From positions 19,846,501-19,910,500 of the forward strand of contig CM027385.1 of assembly GCA_015680905.1 (NCBI GenBank): DNA of 64,000 nt. The letters are read 5' to 3'. The DNA comes from Coptis chinensis (taxonomy: Eukaryota > Streptophyta > Magnoliopsida > Ranunculales > Ranunculaceae). Below, piece by piece: positions 20,991 through 33,438 of this stretch. A model generated the notes under the pieces. That model had not been told where the DNA came from and did no database searches. It worked only from the letters and a program-made list of their open reading frames with translations. A program made the translations under genes and the position numbers. Numbering within the stretch: the first letter of the stretch is position 1; every line of letters starts with the position of its first letter.

Positions 20991-21443
20991 AGAAGCTTGG
21001 AACCAACCGAAAGAAAAGAAAGGAGATACATTTACTCACTTATAGAAATCTTATTCCTTACCTAACGAGGACAGTTTATCAATGAAAAAACCTCAACTTT
21101 GCTAAAAGATGAGAGAAGTTTCAAGGATAAACTATCTCTGTGAGGAGTATAAGTGAGCAAGCACCAAGCTTTGATCAAGATTTCAACCGTTCACTCGAGA
21201 GTCTAGCTGAAACCTCTTTCGCCGATGAGTTGCTTGAACAAAAAGCTACTATAAGTGGTAAAAACAGAGAGATAAGATTAGCTACCAACTAAAAATGACT
21301 AAAAGAGGTAAACTTTAGAACCACAAGATCATAGATGTTAGTTAAACTAAGTAATACCCATTCTCCCACTTGAGGTCCCCATTTTTGCTTTAGCTACCAA
21401 AAATTTGTTCTTTAGTATCTTTAAAATCAGTTAAATCATTGTT

Positions 21444-21957
21444 ATGTTTGTGATTTATCTGAATTACTAGTTATTCCTTTTGTTTATTCTATGTTGTTTT
21501 CTCTTTGTTTCAGTTGATTAGCTTTTTCATTCAGTGGAAATAGCAATGCTATTAATCTTTACATATAGAGGGAATGCTATTTCGAGTTATATATAACTAC
21601 TAGTGATTGAAAGAACTTGGAAATAAATTATTTGTTGTTTCCTTTTTCTCTTTGTATTTTGATTTTTGCTTTCAATATTTTTCCAAGTAGTGTTATTTAA
21701 ACCTATGCACTTAATATTTACTGAAATTTTTTCTCCCCCATTACGCTTCTAGCTTTTCGACAGAACAACTATGGCAGACAAATTCATTCCCCTCTCTAAC
21801 ATTCAAAATTGCATATTCTACATAATGATATATTATAAATTTGATCTCGTGCCTCATACATGCCTATGTTCAGTTATTTGCCTACCTGTGATCTTTGGAG
21901 TTTGTAAAGTGGCTTGTGAATCCTGACATAGTTTGTATTTTGTTCTCTTAGCCCATC
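21444..21957. other. Flanking unique-looking DNA between LINE and element O
   Basis: AT-rich and intron-like. It contains a pyrimidine tract with CAG at about 21513 and a short open stretch starting ATGGCAGACAAATTC at 21770. I recognise no gene here. It ends with the target duplication CCATC at 21953-21957. Confidence 0.5.
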
Positions 21958-23762
21958 TGTACGCACAGAAATGTGTACCTAGGTCTATGTAATTGATTTT
22001 AGAGTCGTCACAAATTTTATTAAGGAAAAGTTGAGTAAAACTTAGGTGAAGGACTAGCCCTCGAAACTAGATGATTATTGGATTTGGGAGTCAAGGTACG
22101 ATGTGGGAAGGTGTTAGGCACGCACACTCGCCTGGTAAAAACTAGCCTTACTTCTATTGAGGTGTAATGTTTTGAGATAGGCGAACGAAGAAAGCTTGAA
22201 AATTAATCTACCAAGTTGGATGATCTTCACTAAATTATTTAAAGACTAATAACTATATGCTATAATAAAACTAAAAAAATAACCTAATATACAACGCTAA
22301 ATGAAATAAAAAAGAAAAGAAAGATGTCACCTTGTTTGGAATGTTGCCTCATACTTGATTGTAGATTTATCGATTGATTGATGATCTTGATTAATTGTTG
22401 ATGAATGATGATGATGAACTTGATCTTGAATTGACAAATTTGATTTTTGGATTGAAACAGGTGATTTGGGAGAATAAACAACTTTTGGTGAAATGGAGCT
22501 TCTACTCAGGATTAAACTAGGAGAAAAAAAGACTCAAGACGAAGAACACGAAGAACTTCATTAGGAAAACCTCAAAGTCAAAATTTTACCTTCAACTCAA
22601 GATTAAACTAAAGAAATTATACCCTAAAATGATGAACTAGAAAAGAAAAAGAGGAACACTCAAAAAAAGGAGACTACTAAGCTATTAGCTCTGAATAAAC
22701 TAGTTTCAGATTATTAACTCCGAAATAGTAGCTCCATATCTTTTTTGTAGGTGAATGAGTCCCATATTTATAGTTTTTTGGGATGGATTTCAATATAGTA
22801 ATGAGTTTGATCCAATGGCTGAGTATTGATTAAGAAAAATCCAATGGCTTAGCTTGATATCTTTTTGGTTGCACCTCCTAAATCTGGCTCTTGATTCAAG
22901 AGGTGGGATAAGGGGTGTGATCTTGGCCCTTGGATTTTTGATCTTTTATATGGATTAGGGCAAAAAAACAAACCCTACAAGTCCTCAATGAGCCCACAAT
23001 CCAGGGTTTCCAAACATGGCTCCAAAATGGCATATTCTCTAGAATATTATTGATTTTAGGGATCAAATAAAATGAAACAAATAAGGAAGGTTCTCTAGGT
23101 TTTTGGAGGCTTGAAAATGGGCTAGAAACCCTAATGAAAAGTTCTAACTCAAGCTGGATCCACATCACATGAGCACGGGTCCAAAATCCACAAAAAAACC
23201 CATTTTGACCATTTTCTTAACACTTCAAAGTTCTTTTGACCGGGTCAAAATTAGGCAAACTCTTCTTCACAAAATTTGTTCATGAATCCATTAGGAAGGT
23301 CCATGAACTCTTAAAAATACCCTTGGGTCGAAATCTTACTCCAATAATATATTGCATTGAATAGCGCGCACAACGGGCTAGAACGTGATAAGGTAAGATT
23401 AGGGTTTCTAAAATCCAAAAGGAACCTAGGCAAGCTTGTACTTATTTCGAAGGATTCTTAAAAGGGAATTCAAATATAAAATAATCTCATCTAGAGAAAG
23501 AGTGGTAAAAATGAGATTTGGGCTCTAAAGGGTTACAGGGGCATTTTGGTCATTTTCAGCTCAAAACTCAGAAAGCAATGAAACTTTAGCCATAGCTAGA
23601 ACATGATGAGGAGAGTCTAAAGATACTAAAAGAAGATGAAAAGAAAGAAGTTTGATGTAGAAATGAAGACTCTAGAAAGCAAATAACCTTATATGATCAA
23701 ATTTAATTCAAGGTAAAATCGTGAATGAATTATGCCTGGGGTGCAAAAATGGGGTGGCTACA
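21958..23762 (-). repeat. 3' LTR of element O (left copy, 1805 bp)
   Basis: It aligns along its length with 55631-57394. The ends are TGTACGCACAG and GGTGGCTACA on +. Small indels, such as an extra phrase near 22815-22850 absent from the right copy, account for the 41-bp length difference. No coding content. Confidence 0.9.
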
Positions 23763-23777
23763 GTTGCCCCTCTTTGG
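23763..23777 (-). other. Polypurine tract of element O
   Basis: On the minus strand CCAAAGAGGGGCAAC directly precedes the LTR start TGTAGCC. This fixes the direction of O as minus. Confidence 0.75.
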
Positions 23778-25298
23778 CGGAGGTTGCTTGCAACGAAACG
23801 GCAAAACCATGGAGACACCATTTTTGCCAAGCTCCAGCCAAAAATCTCATGCAATTTTTGAAAATTCATTTGAAAAATATTTTTGAAAAAGGGCATTTCC
23901 CTGGATATTTGAAATCCTTAATTTTTTTCAAGTTGTTTATGAAAGCACAATTGAAAATGGTTGTCACTCAAGAGAGGATGGTATCGTACTTTACAAATGC
24001 GTGTTTTACATCTTACATTTTTCAATAGTCAACCAAAGGTATCACTCCTTCTAATGCGTGTATTTTACGTCTTACATTACATCAGTGTGTACCAGGATAA
24101 TGGCACTGAGGCCAGGCACTTATGCCAAAAATGGTGATGGAGAAGGATGAACAGCTTTTTGAAATCAAGGGACAAATTTTTTGAAATCTGATATTTTCAA
24201 GTTCATTTTGGAAAACTGGTGAAATCAAATGGATAGATCAATACATTCATGATTTTAACTTAGATTAAAGATTCTCATATAATGGTGATAACCAAACACT
24301 GACGAAAGGAAAAACTCACCGGGGAGAGCAAGAAGATCCGTTGGGGATAGGAGATTTTAAAGAAGATGGACGAAGACACAAACAAACATTGTTGGGGAAG
24401 ATAAGAGATGTGCTGGAGATGAAAGATAGATGGATGCTGGGGATGCTAATATTCAAGTTCAACCAATCAATCAATCAATTACGTTGAAGTACTCGAATTG
24501 GAAAAGACTGTCACTATGAGTTCAAGCTGATCCATCCGTGAGGCTGTCATTAAAAATTGACATTGTTCTCACGAACAAATTTAATGTTGCACAAATAGAG
24601 TTACCAAAATGATATTAACGATCAAGTGGTTGCCAATAGTGCGATTGAAAACAAAAATCTTGATGGCTATTTTCTCATACTGGAGGGTAAGAACCCCATG
24701 ATACTAGTATTCATTATTTTTTATTTTTAGTATTTTTTTTTGAAAAGTTTTTTTTGAAAAGTTTTCTTTTTCAACTTAGTCAACTTTCAAAACCGGGTCA
24801 ATTGGTGAAAACCGAGTCAAACAACTCAAAAACCGGGTTAACCAGATCAAAACCAACTCAAACAGGTCAAACTCGGGTCAAACATGTCCAAAACGGGTCA
24901 AACAGGTGAAAACTTGATCAGACTGGACGAACCGGGTCAACCTGGGCCAAACATGTTGAACCAGACCAAACCGGGTGAGAAGCAGGTAAGGTGTACCGAG
25001 CCTTCCTTGTTAGTATTCGCACTGTATCATTTTATAAAAAAACATATCTTTTATTTTGAGAGAAAGGAATCTTTGACAATTCAATATTTCCTTGTCTTAT
25101 TCTCTGTTTTTTTTTTCGATATTAATCTTATTCTATGTTTCGTCCTTTCTAAAGAGTAAGAAACCGACTACTGCCAAGCTTTTCTCATGCACCGAATCCT
25201 AATTACGGACAGTTCCTAACACGACACGCATGCTAAACTCTATATAAACATAGACCGCAAGGAGAAAACATACCTTTGCTAATGTCCAGCAAGCCAAT
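23778..25298 (-). other. 3' untranslated region of element O with a GTCAA-rich repeat block
   Basis: No coding signal. Between 24778 and 24975 a degenerate short repeat of about 15-20 bp (AAACCGGGTCAAAC-like) carries seven GTCAA cores, which read TTGAC on the minus strand. The sequence stops at the T2 insertion at 25298. Confidence 0.55.
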
Positions 25299-25605
25299 TG
25301 TTGCATCCTTTTACTGCGACTTTTAACTTTACTCTCATTCAAGCTCTATTTTTGATCGGCTGCACTAATTATGTTACCTATGTACCCATTTCGGGATCAA
25401 GCCGCCGTAGTTCACCCCTCTCTCCCTCTCTTCTCAGCCCCCCTCTCCTCTTCTCCTCTCTTCCTTTTTATATCCCTATCTAGGTTTACTTCATGGGGCA
25501 TAGTATGGTCTTGGGCCTATTCTCTGGGCCCAATACATACTATGGTGTTGGCCCTATCCCTTAGCCTAATACACACATGCTCCCTCTATAAATATGGCTA
25601 CTACA
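25299..25605 (-). repeat. 3' LTR of T2 (left copy)
   Basis: It starts TGTTGCATCC and ends GGCTACTACA on +. On the minus strand a TATA box GATATAAAAAGGAAG lies at 25475-25461. The phrase GGGATCAAGCCGCCGTAG is shared with the right copy. Confidence 0.85.
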
Positions 25606-26680
25606 TTTGCTCCCTCTCGGGTTCAGCGGCGATGATGACGGTGGACCCGAGAAGTCCTCGAACTTCCTTGTCTCTCTTTTTGAACTCTAGATATCCGCAG
25701 TATCCTGAGACTGTATGCAGTCTTCTTCTCCTCAAGACATTTCATATCCATGTACTCTGCTACTAGACCGTATGTCTGTGAAGTACTCAGTCCCTACTTT
25801 CTTTGTCCGTGAACTCTTGAACTCTGCGCTCTCATTTTTCTTGACCCTGTGACTTTGTTGGCCATGAATTGTATTATAATCCTCCACTCGTCTCGCTCTT
25901 CCCTTCATCACTACCTACCCAAGTTCTCCAACCTCAGCTGATAAACTATGTGTATCTCAGATCTCCGTAGGTTTCCGTTATATGTATGTCACTACATCTC
26001 TTCTAACCTTTTTCCTTTATTACACTTTCTCTATCTTTCTAGCCTCTTTTCCATGGTTATTTCTGGAAATCTCCCATGACTCTGCGAGCATCAGCAATAA
26101 ATAATCTCTACTCCACAATCTCTCTTACGATAGTCTGGGACTGAAGAAGCTTTACTTCCGCGGTGTTTTCCTTGTTAACCTTCCTTGGTTGCATGCCCCG
26201 AAGTCCTTATTCCCTCTCTACTATTAGCTCTCCTTCATAGAATTCACTACCATTCTGAGAAGGATCTCTTTCCCTTGGCACTTACTCTTCACAATCAATC
26301 ATCATGTCCACAAAGTGTCTCAATCCATCGGCTCTCGTTCATAGAACTCATTAGAGTATCCACGAAGCATCCCCTTCAATCTTACTCTTCAGACTCAACA
26401 TTTTGTCTGCGAAAGGTCTCATCCCCTCCGTTTCTCTTTTGTAGAACTCATTATTGTATCTGCGAATGATAAAAAAATCTTCCGTCTGCCAACTGTCTGT
26501 ATCTCAAATTCCACGACCTTCCTTGTCTGCTAAATCCTCAGTCTATCAACTATCTGTATCTCGAATGCCATGACCTCTGTTCTTATTCCACTTGTCCTCG
26601 GCGTTTTTCATCCTATATCTAACTTTGACGGACTCAATGCGCCTTCTACATAGTTAATTTACCACCATATTATTCTCAAG
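25606..26680 (-). other. T2 internal region next to the 3' LTR
   Basis: No coding signal. A purine tract on the minus strand (25606-25620) adjoins the LTR. From about 26240 the GTCTCATCCCC phrase of the neighbouring array begins to appear in scattered, diverged form. Confidence 0.5.
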
Positions 26681-27720
26681 TGTGCTCATCTCCTTCGTGA
26701 CTTGGAATATGCTTTCTATGGCTGCCCCTTGTACTTTTGTGGATGAATCTCGATCGGCGTATCCTTATTCGTCTCAATCCTTTTGCCCACATATTCGCGA
26801 ATGGTTTCTTCCCCTCACTCTCACTCTTCAAATTCAATCCTCATGCCCGCGAAATGTCTCAACCCAGCTATCAAATCTCCTTTACAAAACTCACTACCAT
26901 GTCTGCGGAGTGTCTTGTCCCCTTCGTTTCTCTTTCGTAGAACTCAACATTGTATCAGTGAAAGGTCTCATCCCCTCCGCTCTCATTCGGAAAGCGCAAA
27001 GCATATCCAGGGACAACTCAGCTTGCCCCCATGTCCGCGGAGTGTCTAGCCTCAGCCACCATCTCTCTTTCATAAAATTCACTACCATGTCTACGGAGTG
27101 TCTCGTCCCCTTTGTTTCTATTTCGTAGAACTTAGCATTGTATCCGCGAAAGGTCTCATCCTCTCGGCTCTCCTTCGGAAAGCGCGAAGCATATCTAGGG
27201 ACAGCTCAGCTTGCCCCCATGTCTGTAGAGTGTCTAACCTCAGCCACCATCTCTCTTTCATAGAACTCACTACCATGTCCGCAGAGTGTCTCATCCCCTT
27301 CGTTTCTCTGACATAGAACTCAACATTGTATCCAGGAAGGGTCTCATCCCCTCCACTCTCATTTAGAAAGCGCAAAGCATATCCAAGGACAGCTCAGCTT
27401 GCCCCCATGTCCGCGGAGTGTCTGACCTTAGCTACCATCTCTCTTTTATATAACTCACTACCATGTCCGTGGAGTGTCTCGTCCCTTTCATTTCTCTGTC
27501 GTAGAACTCAACATTGTATTCAGGAAGGGTCTCATCCCCTCTGCTATCATTCGGAAAGCGCGAAGCATATCTAAGGATAGCTCAGCTTGCCCCCATGTTC
27601 GCGGAGTGTCTAACCTCAGCCACCATCTCTCTTTCATAGAACTCAATACAATCTCCACGAAAGATCTCATCCCCTTCATTCTCACTCTTTTTACTCTGCA
27701 CCATGCTAGCAAAATGTCTT
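26680..27720 (-). repeat. Tandem array, ~187-bp monomer, about five copies
   Basis: The phrase ACCATGTCNNCGGAGTGTCT recurs at about 26898, 27087, 27273 and 27461, and in altered form near 27647, giving spacings of 186-189 bp. Each unit contains two GGAGTGTCT sub-phrases and a GGTCTCATCCCCTYC phrase, so the unit itself arose from shorter repeats. The open frames through it follow the periodicity and are not supported as genes. Confidence 0.85.
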
Positions 27721-27929
27721 AACCCATCGGCTCTCGTTCACAAAACTCATTAACGTATCCACAAAGGGTCTCATCCCTTCCGTTCTCATTTGTAGAACTC
27801 AACAGTATATCCGTGAAGGGTCTCAACCCCTTCTCTCTTATTAGTAACACTCAACATCTTCACAAGAGTCTCATCCCATTCTCCTCGGATTGTAAAACTA
27901 TACATCATGTTCACGAAAGGCTTCATCTC

Positions 27930-28385
27930 CCCCGCTCTCTGGCTTAGAGGCAGCTCATTTTGTCCCAAGCTTGATTCGGACACATCGGTCCACGAAGGCC
28001 TCATCCCCCCGTTCTCTTGCTTAGAGGTAGCTCATTTTGCCCCAAGCTTGATTCGGACACAACGGTCCATGAAAGGCTCATCCCCGTTCTTTGGCTTAGA
28101 GGCAGCTCATTTTTCCCCAAGCTTGATTAGGTCAAAGCGGTCCACGAAAGGCTCATTCCCCCGTTCTCTGGCTTAGACGCAGCTCATTTTGCCCCAAGCT
28201 TGATTTGGACATAGGGGTCCATGAAGGGCTCATCCCCCCCGTTCTCTGGCCTAGAGGCAGCTCATTTTGCCCCAAGCTTGATTCGGACACAGTGGTCTAC
28301 AAAGGGCTCATCCCCCTCGTTCTCTGGCTTAGAGGTAGCTCATTTTGCCCCAAGCTTGATTCGGACATAGTGGTCCACTTTAGGT
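27930..28385 (-). repeat. Tandem array, ~75-bp monomer, about six copies
   Basis: GAGGCAGCTCATTTTGCCCC recurs near 27953, 28024, 28098, 28174, 28252 and 28330, with spacings of about 71-78 bp. Each is followed by AAGCTTGATTCGGACA and GGTCCACGAAAGGCTCATCC. The last phrase resembles the GTCTCATCCCC of the adjacent 187-bp array, so both arrays probably share an ancestor. Confidence 0.85.
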
Positions 28386-30275
28386 AGCCATCCACGGTAC
28401 CGAGGATCTTTCTCTTTCTCTGTAACCTGAAACCTGCCGCAGTATATGTCTCTTCACCTTTTTTTTTGCAATCATCTTACCATCCGTATTCGGACGCTCC
28501 AAGCAGTTGATCTCAGTCCCAACCTCCATGAACTTCATGATTTTAAGCAGTAAAAGCATTGAAGAACTCTTCATAGAAGTGTGTCCAACTTATGCATTTT
28601 CTATGACCCACCCATCCACCATGTTCCAGAGACAATCCTTAATCAAATGGCAAGATTTGGCTCTTGTATAATAAAACATCTTCACTAGAAATAAATTTGT
28701 TGGTGTTTAAAGAAAATGGATAACAAAAGACTTATCTGTCCATAGCTCTTCATGCACATTTCGTTGAACACTCTTTGTGCACTGACTTTCGTTGTGAAGC
28801 AAGCTTGGATCTCTCTATTGTATACCTATCCGCGTCCCGGTACGACCTCAATGTCTTACACTATTAAGGACGTTACTCTTTCGATTTCGTCATTTCCATT
28901 TCTCCATCATCGACGACCTACATTATTCGCTGTCATTTCGATCTTTGCTCCATTTCGCTACCCTTTGTCAAACACCTCCTGTTCCTATCTTGATAATCGC
29001 AGAAAACCACATTTGAATATTCTCTATCTTCACTAGTCAACCACTAGCCACACAAAGACAACTCTCTACTCAATCACTTCCTTGACCTCAAGCACACACA
29101 ACCCATCACTTTCACTACACGCTTTAGAGATGTAGAAGCAAGCACAGTTCACCATTCTAGCACTTCTACACACAAGCACTAACACCGCTCAAAACGACTT
29201 CAACAGGCGGTAGTACCACCACACTTCTAAGTGTCACCATCATCTACAAACAACAAAGATAGCACCAACTCCATCAGTCACCACATACACCACACCAACA
29301 GTTAACACACCATTTCTTCCTCCACCACCAACAAACAACATCACCTGTCGACCACCACCACACCAATGGACCGCACCCAAATTCACAGAGAACCAATCAA
29401 GAGCACCACCCTTCTTCAGTCAGCACTACTAGTCAGTCACGCCACTCATATCCACCATTGAGACTGACCTGAGCATTCACTACAAGCATCACCCATGACA
29501 AGCAATTAACTTCCACCACCGATACTATATTGAAACACTAATGAAACAAACACCACACACCAAGCAAGAGCACCGTCGTCATAAGCAGTACAAGCACAAC
29601 AACAATTAATCTCGTCTTCATCAACCACCTATTGTACAGAACCTCAGGGTGAAATAGAACCTCAGCCTCTAAGCACAAACCCATTTCCGTACTACGACCC
29701 TTATTTCGGTGAAAGCAGAGTGAGTGGTGATTCCACAAGAATTATCAGTCCTCCAGCCAGCTCTGATAAAAGCAACCAAAAGGTGTCAAGCCCGGCTGCC
29801 TCTGATAAAAACCAATCTATGCAACCAGCTAACCCAATCATTATTATCGGACCTCAATACTTCAGATACATCACACCTGTTCCTCCAAAATAGTGTCAGG
29901 ACCAAACTCCTTTCTCCAATGAATCATTCAGCCTACATGTGCTTTGATTTTTCAACGTCAAACTTTCTTGCTTTTAAGAATCTCAACATCATGTCATAAT
30001 TGTCATGTCTTGCTGGCAACAATTCATTCAAAATCAATGCTTGACGAAATGAATCGACAGCCTACTGCTCCTCGATGTCTTGAACATTCTCAATTGAAAC
30101 AAAACTAACTCGAGTGTCACTTTTCCTTTGATTGCTGGGTTTGGGAATTGTTTAATCGGGGTTAGAATTTTGTGTTTGATTTATGGGAAAAAAGGATGAA
30201 CAGAGCGGCAGAGTCAGAGAAGAACGAGAAACAATGAGAAAGAAGTGTGGGTTTAGTCCCCACAGACGCGCCATT
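28386..30275 (-). other. T2 leader region, no recognisable gene
   Basis: In the minus direction this is the region after the 5' LTR and PBS. It is C/A-rich on + with many CACCAC phrases and short open frames. I find no gag, zinc knuckle or protease motif. Confidence 0.5.
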
Positions 30276-30583
30276 TGTCGCATCTGTTTACTGTGACTTT
30301 TAACTTTACTCATATTCAAGCTATATTTTTTATCGACTGCACCAATTAGGTTGCCTACGTACCCAATTCGGGATCAAGCCGCCGTAGTTCACCCCTCTCT
30401 CCCTCTCTTCTCAGCCCCCCTCTCGTCTTCTCCTCTCTTCCTTTTTATATCCTTCTCTTAGGTTTACTTCATGGGGCATAATATGGTCTTGGGCCTATTC
30501 TCTGGGCCCAATACATACTATCGTGTTGGCCCTATCCCTTAGCCCAATATACACATGCTCCTTTTATAAATATGGCTACTACA
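30276..30583 (-). repeat. 5' LTR of T2 (right copy)
   Basis: It begins TGTCGCATCTG on + and ends GGCTACTACA. The minus-strand TATA box lies at about 30451-30440. It differs from the left copy by scattered substitutions and small indels. Confidence 0.85.
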
Positions 30584-30588
30584 CTAAT

Positions 30589-33430
30589 AAAGCTCATGGA
30601 GTGCAGCACCATGCACAGTAAGCCAATTTATTTATTTATTTCTCATAGAATACAAGTTAACTTACTTGCAAATCCTCATGCTATATAAACAAGGTGGGAG
30701 TAGGAAATCATACATGTTGACCGTCCAAGCAAAACACAATAACAAAGTGACTATGGTGTTGCCATGCTGATGCCTGCCAATGGTAAGCTCAACCTCTGTG
30801 ATTCAAATCTCACTTAATTACCTGATTTGCCAATGGTAGCAATTATTCTTTCACTTCTCACTGCACTTTTGGAATTTGTAGTCATGGATGACACTTGAAC
30901 TTTAAGAAAACAGTTTCTTGGCAAAGATTAGGTGCGGACATTATTTCTCTCCATGACAGGTTAGTATAATATACATGATATATATAAAACTATAATGCAA
31001 CTATGTTAGTGGAGTATACGTATGAGTGGTTAGAAAAGGACAGATGTATAAACCAAATTATTTGAATATAATGTTAGTAGAAAAAAAAAGGATGGTTTAG
31101 TTAGGATATACTGGCTTCAGAATTTTCTACATGCTTGTAGTGTCATCCTAGATTTTTCATCATAAGCCAATCCAAAATAAACCAAGTTTTCGGAAACAAA
31201 TCATTTCATTTATTTTATTTTATTTTATTTTTTATTTTTATTTTTATTTTTATATATTTCTTTTATTTTTTTTGAAATTCATTTTGAAAACAATGGAAAA
31301 CAAAACATTTTTTTATCCACATAATAATAAATACCACAAATGATTGAATAACAAGTGAAGGTGGTGAATGAGTTACCGACAAGAAGATGAGCATGAGGAC
31401 GACCATAAGATAGAAGTACGATCAAACTTGGCACCTATAAATTAGATGATATTCTTTTCCCTTTGATTGCTTGACCTTTACAAAGTACTGAACGACACCC
31501 AAAAACTTTCTTCCAAAACAGATAGAGCATAAAGCATAGGACAAATCTTCTGGAGACAACTTCCTCATACATCGCAATCACTAGTTGTGAATCCTCCAAT
31601 GCCTTCCATTTTTTTTTTCTTTTCATTTTTTTTTCGAGTACTTCTCAACTAGGATATATAGTGGACTTAGAGATCTAGAGCGGACTTTCATAGGACTATA
31701 ATGTAGGCTTAGGTGATGGGCTCAGAAAGAATGGATAGGGTCAAAAAATTATTATTTTAGAGCAGAACTTGTCATATAAAGGGATAAGTAATTGGAATGA
31801 TGGTAGTGAGATGATGATACGGATCTCAAATCTCAAATGAAACTTCCCTTTGTTTAGGTTTTCCATTTTGGACCGGTGTTGATTATTTTGTGCAACTCTA
31901 AGCATTTTGAGTTCTGTCGAGATTTTTTTTTTTTTTTGCCCCTTGCACTAGGATTTTCTTCAACATCTTCTTGGGATAAATAACATGGGGGTGATTGTTT
32001 CGTGATCAAAGATGGATGGAATGATGCCTTTGGATTATGACAAGTTCTGTAAGGGTGGGTATGGGTAATCTATGGGTAGGCTAAGGATTTATTAGGCTTC
32101 CTAAAAGATATGGGCATATATTGTGGGAAACAAAAGAATATTGGTAAGGCTCAAATGGGATTCAATTGGGAACATATGATATTAGGTGGGCTTATGAGGC
32201 TAAAAACAAAACGATCAAAGATGGCCTATTCCATCGTCTCTCTAAGATTTTCACTATACTCTTCGTCTTAAAATAAACAAAGTTGGGTAAAAAGTAGTAC
32301 CTCTTTAATTGGTCGACATTGGTAGGATTTTCCATATAGAATCTTCATAGGGAATGGACATTCACTATTGGGTTTGAACTTTCTGGTTCATTGATTCCAC
32401 TCTAGTCTAATCCGCTTACTCAGCTTTACTTGCAACAATCTGTCTCCATTGGTATCTAAGTCCCAGTGGAAAATCAATGCCCTCCTTCATATATCTCGGC
32501 TCTCAAGAATGTTGATTGTAGATGAACTCCTCTCAGCATTCTGCTATTTGATGTAGTCAGATTCGAGTAAGTTGACTTCTTTGATAGATAGCTCTCATGT
32601 CTTCGATCGAGGCTAATGATGCAATATAGAATTTGCCCTCTCCACAATAGGGTAGCTGGTTGATTGATTGGCTAAGTAGTCGTTGATTGATGGAATGCAG
32701 AATATTCCCCTTCTTCAGTAGGGTAGTTGATCAAATGATGTTGTGGAGTTTTGCCTCTTCACAAGGGTAAATGCATAATGCTGAATGCTGATGTTGATGT
32801 TGGTGATCTTAGACATTTGAAAAATCTTCTCAAACATACTCATTGAACTTTCTTCCTCCTCAATTTCTTCTTCTCGGTGAGTGATTCTCTCATCTTTGAA
32901 CCATAAAAATCATGTACCACCTTAAGATAATAGATTGTCATAGGTATGATCAACACTTCTATGGATTCCTTCAATAATTTGATCAGGCTTCAACGCTCAT
33001 ATGGGATCAAGGTTATACCAATCTGCACATAATGTGGTTCATATGTGGTGCCAAGGTTAATGGTGTGGTGCCAAGGTTGATGGTCTTTGTCTCCACAATG
33101 ACTAGCGTCTGTCAATCCTCAGACTGCTCATGAGAAAGAATGGACTCAGCAGCTTCATTGTCCATTCCTTCTTCATCGTCAGGGGGAGGGGATCATAATA
33201 ACCCGCACAAGTCATTCAATCATCTTGCACTAAGGCAAACAGGTAAATCGTATATGTGGGATTCTGGAAACTTTTTTTTTTTTTTTTTTTTTAATTTTTA
33301 ATTATTTTAGGTTTTTGAAATATCAGGATTTTTTTTGGATTTTGGAAATATTTGATTTTTTTGGATTTTTAAAATATTTGATTTTTTTAAGATTTTTTGA
33401 AATATTACTATATACAAAAGGAGTTAGAAC
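30589..33430 (-). other. Element O internal region without recognisable coding
   Basis: RT, RNase H and integrase would be expected here in the minus direction, but I find none of their motifs. Low-complexity stretches occur at 31203-31275 (TTTTA repeats), 31606-31634 and 33273-33420. Two copies of GGTGCCAAGGTT lie near 33050-33080. Confidence 0.5.
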
Positions 33431-33438
33431 AAAAAGTT

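Larger units (their letters stand above)
14942..21428 (-). mobile_element. Plant L1-type LINE with terminal RNase H, near full length
   Basis: On the minus strand it has a 5' region with repeated units, ORF1, endonuclease, RT, zinc-binding domain, RNase H and a poly(A) tail (T-run at 14941-14951). The flanks carry AGTTAAAGCATTGTT at 14927-14941 and AGTTAAATCATTGTT at 21429-21443, a 15-bp target duplication with one mismatch. The ORFs are broken by several stops and shifts. It lies in a putative intron of the CDT1-like fragment. Confidence 0.85.
25299..30583 (-). mobile_element. Non-autonomous LTR retrotransposon T2 with tandem arrays
   Basis: LTRs of 307 and 308 bp (25299-25605 and 30276-30583) flank 4.7 kb with no recognisable gag or pol. 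The direction is minus: next to the right LTR the minus strand has a PBS-like TGGCGCGTCTGTGGGGA (30273-30257), and next to the left LTR a purine tract CCGAGAGGGAGCAAA (25620-25606). Flanks are CCAAT and CTAAT (one mismatch), a plausible 5-bp target duplication. It carries two tandem arrays. Size and emptiness fit a LARD-like derivative. Confidence 0.8.

Noticed and set aside
21770-21930. Short frame starting MADKFIPLSN
   Set aside because: About 50 codons with no recognised motif; the DNA is intron-like.
26682-28387. Open frames on both strands in the T2 arrays
   Set aside because: Same reason: repeated units without stops, in frames that shift between units.
31435-31626. Minus-strand frame with EDSQLVIAM, looking faintly like an RNase H motif
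   Set aside because: The neighbouring residues of the motif are missing and the frame is very short; not enough to claim pol.
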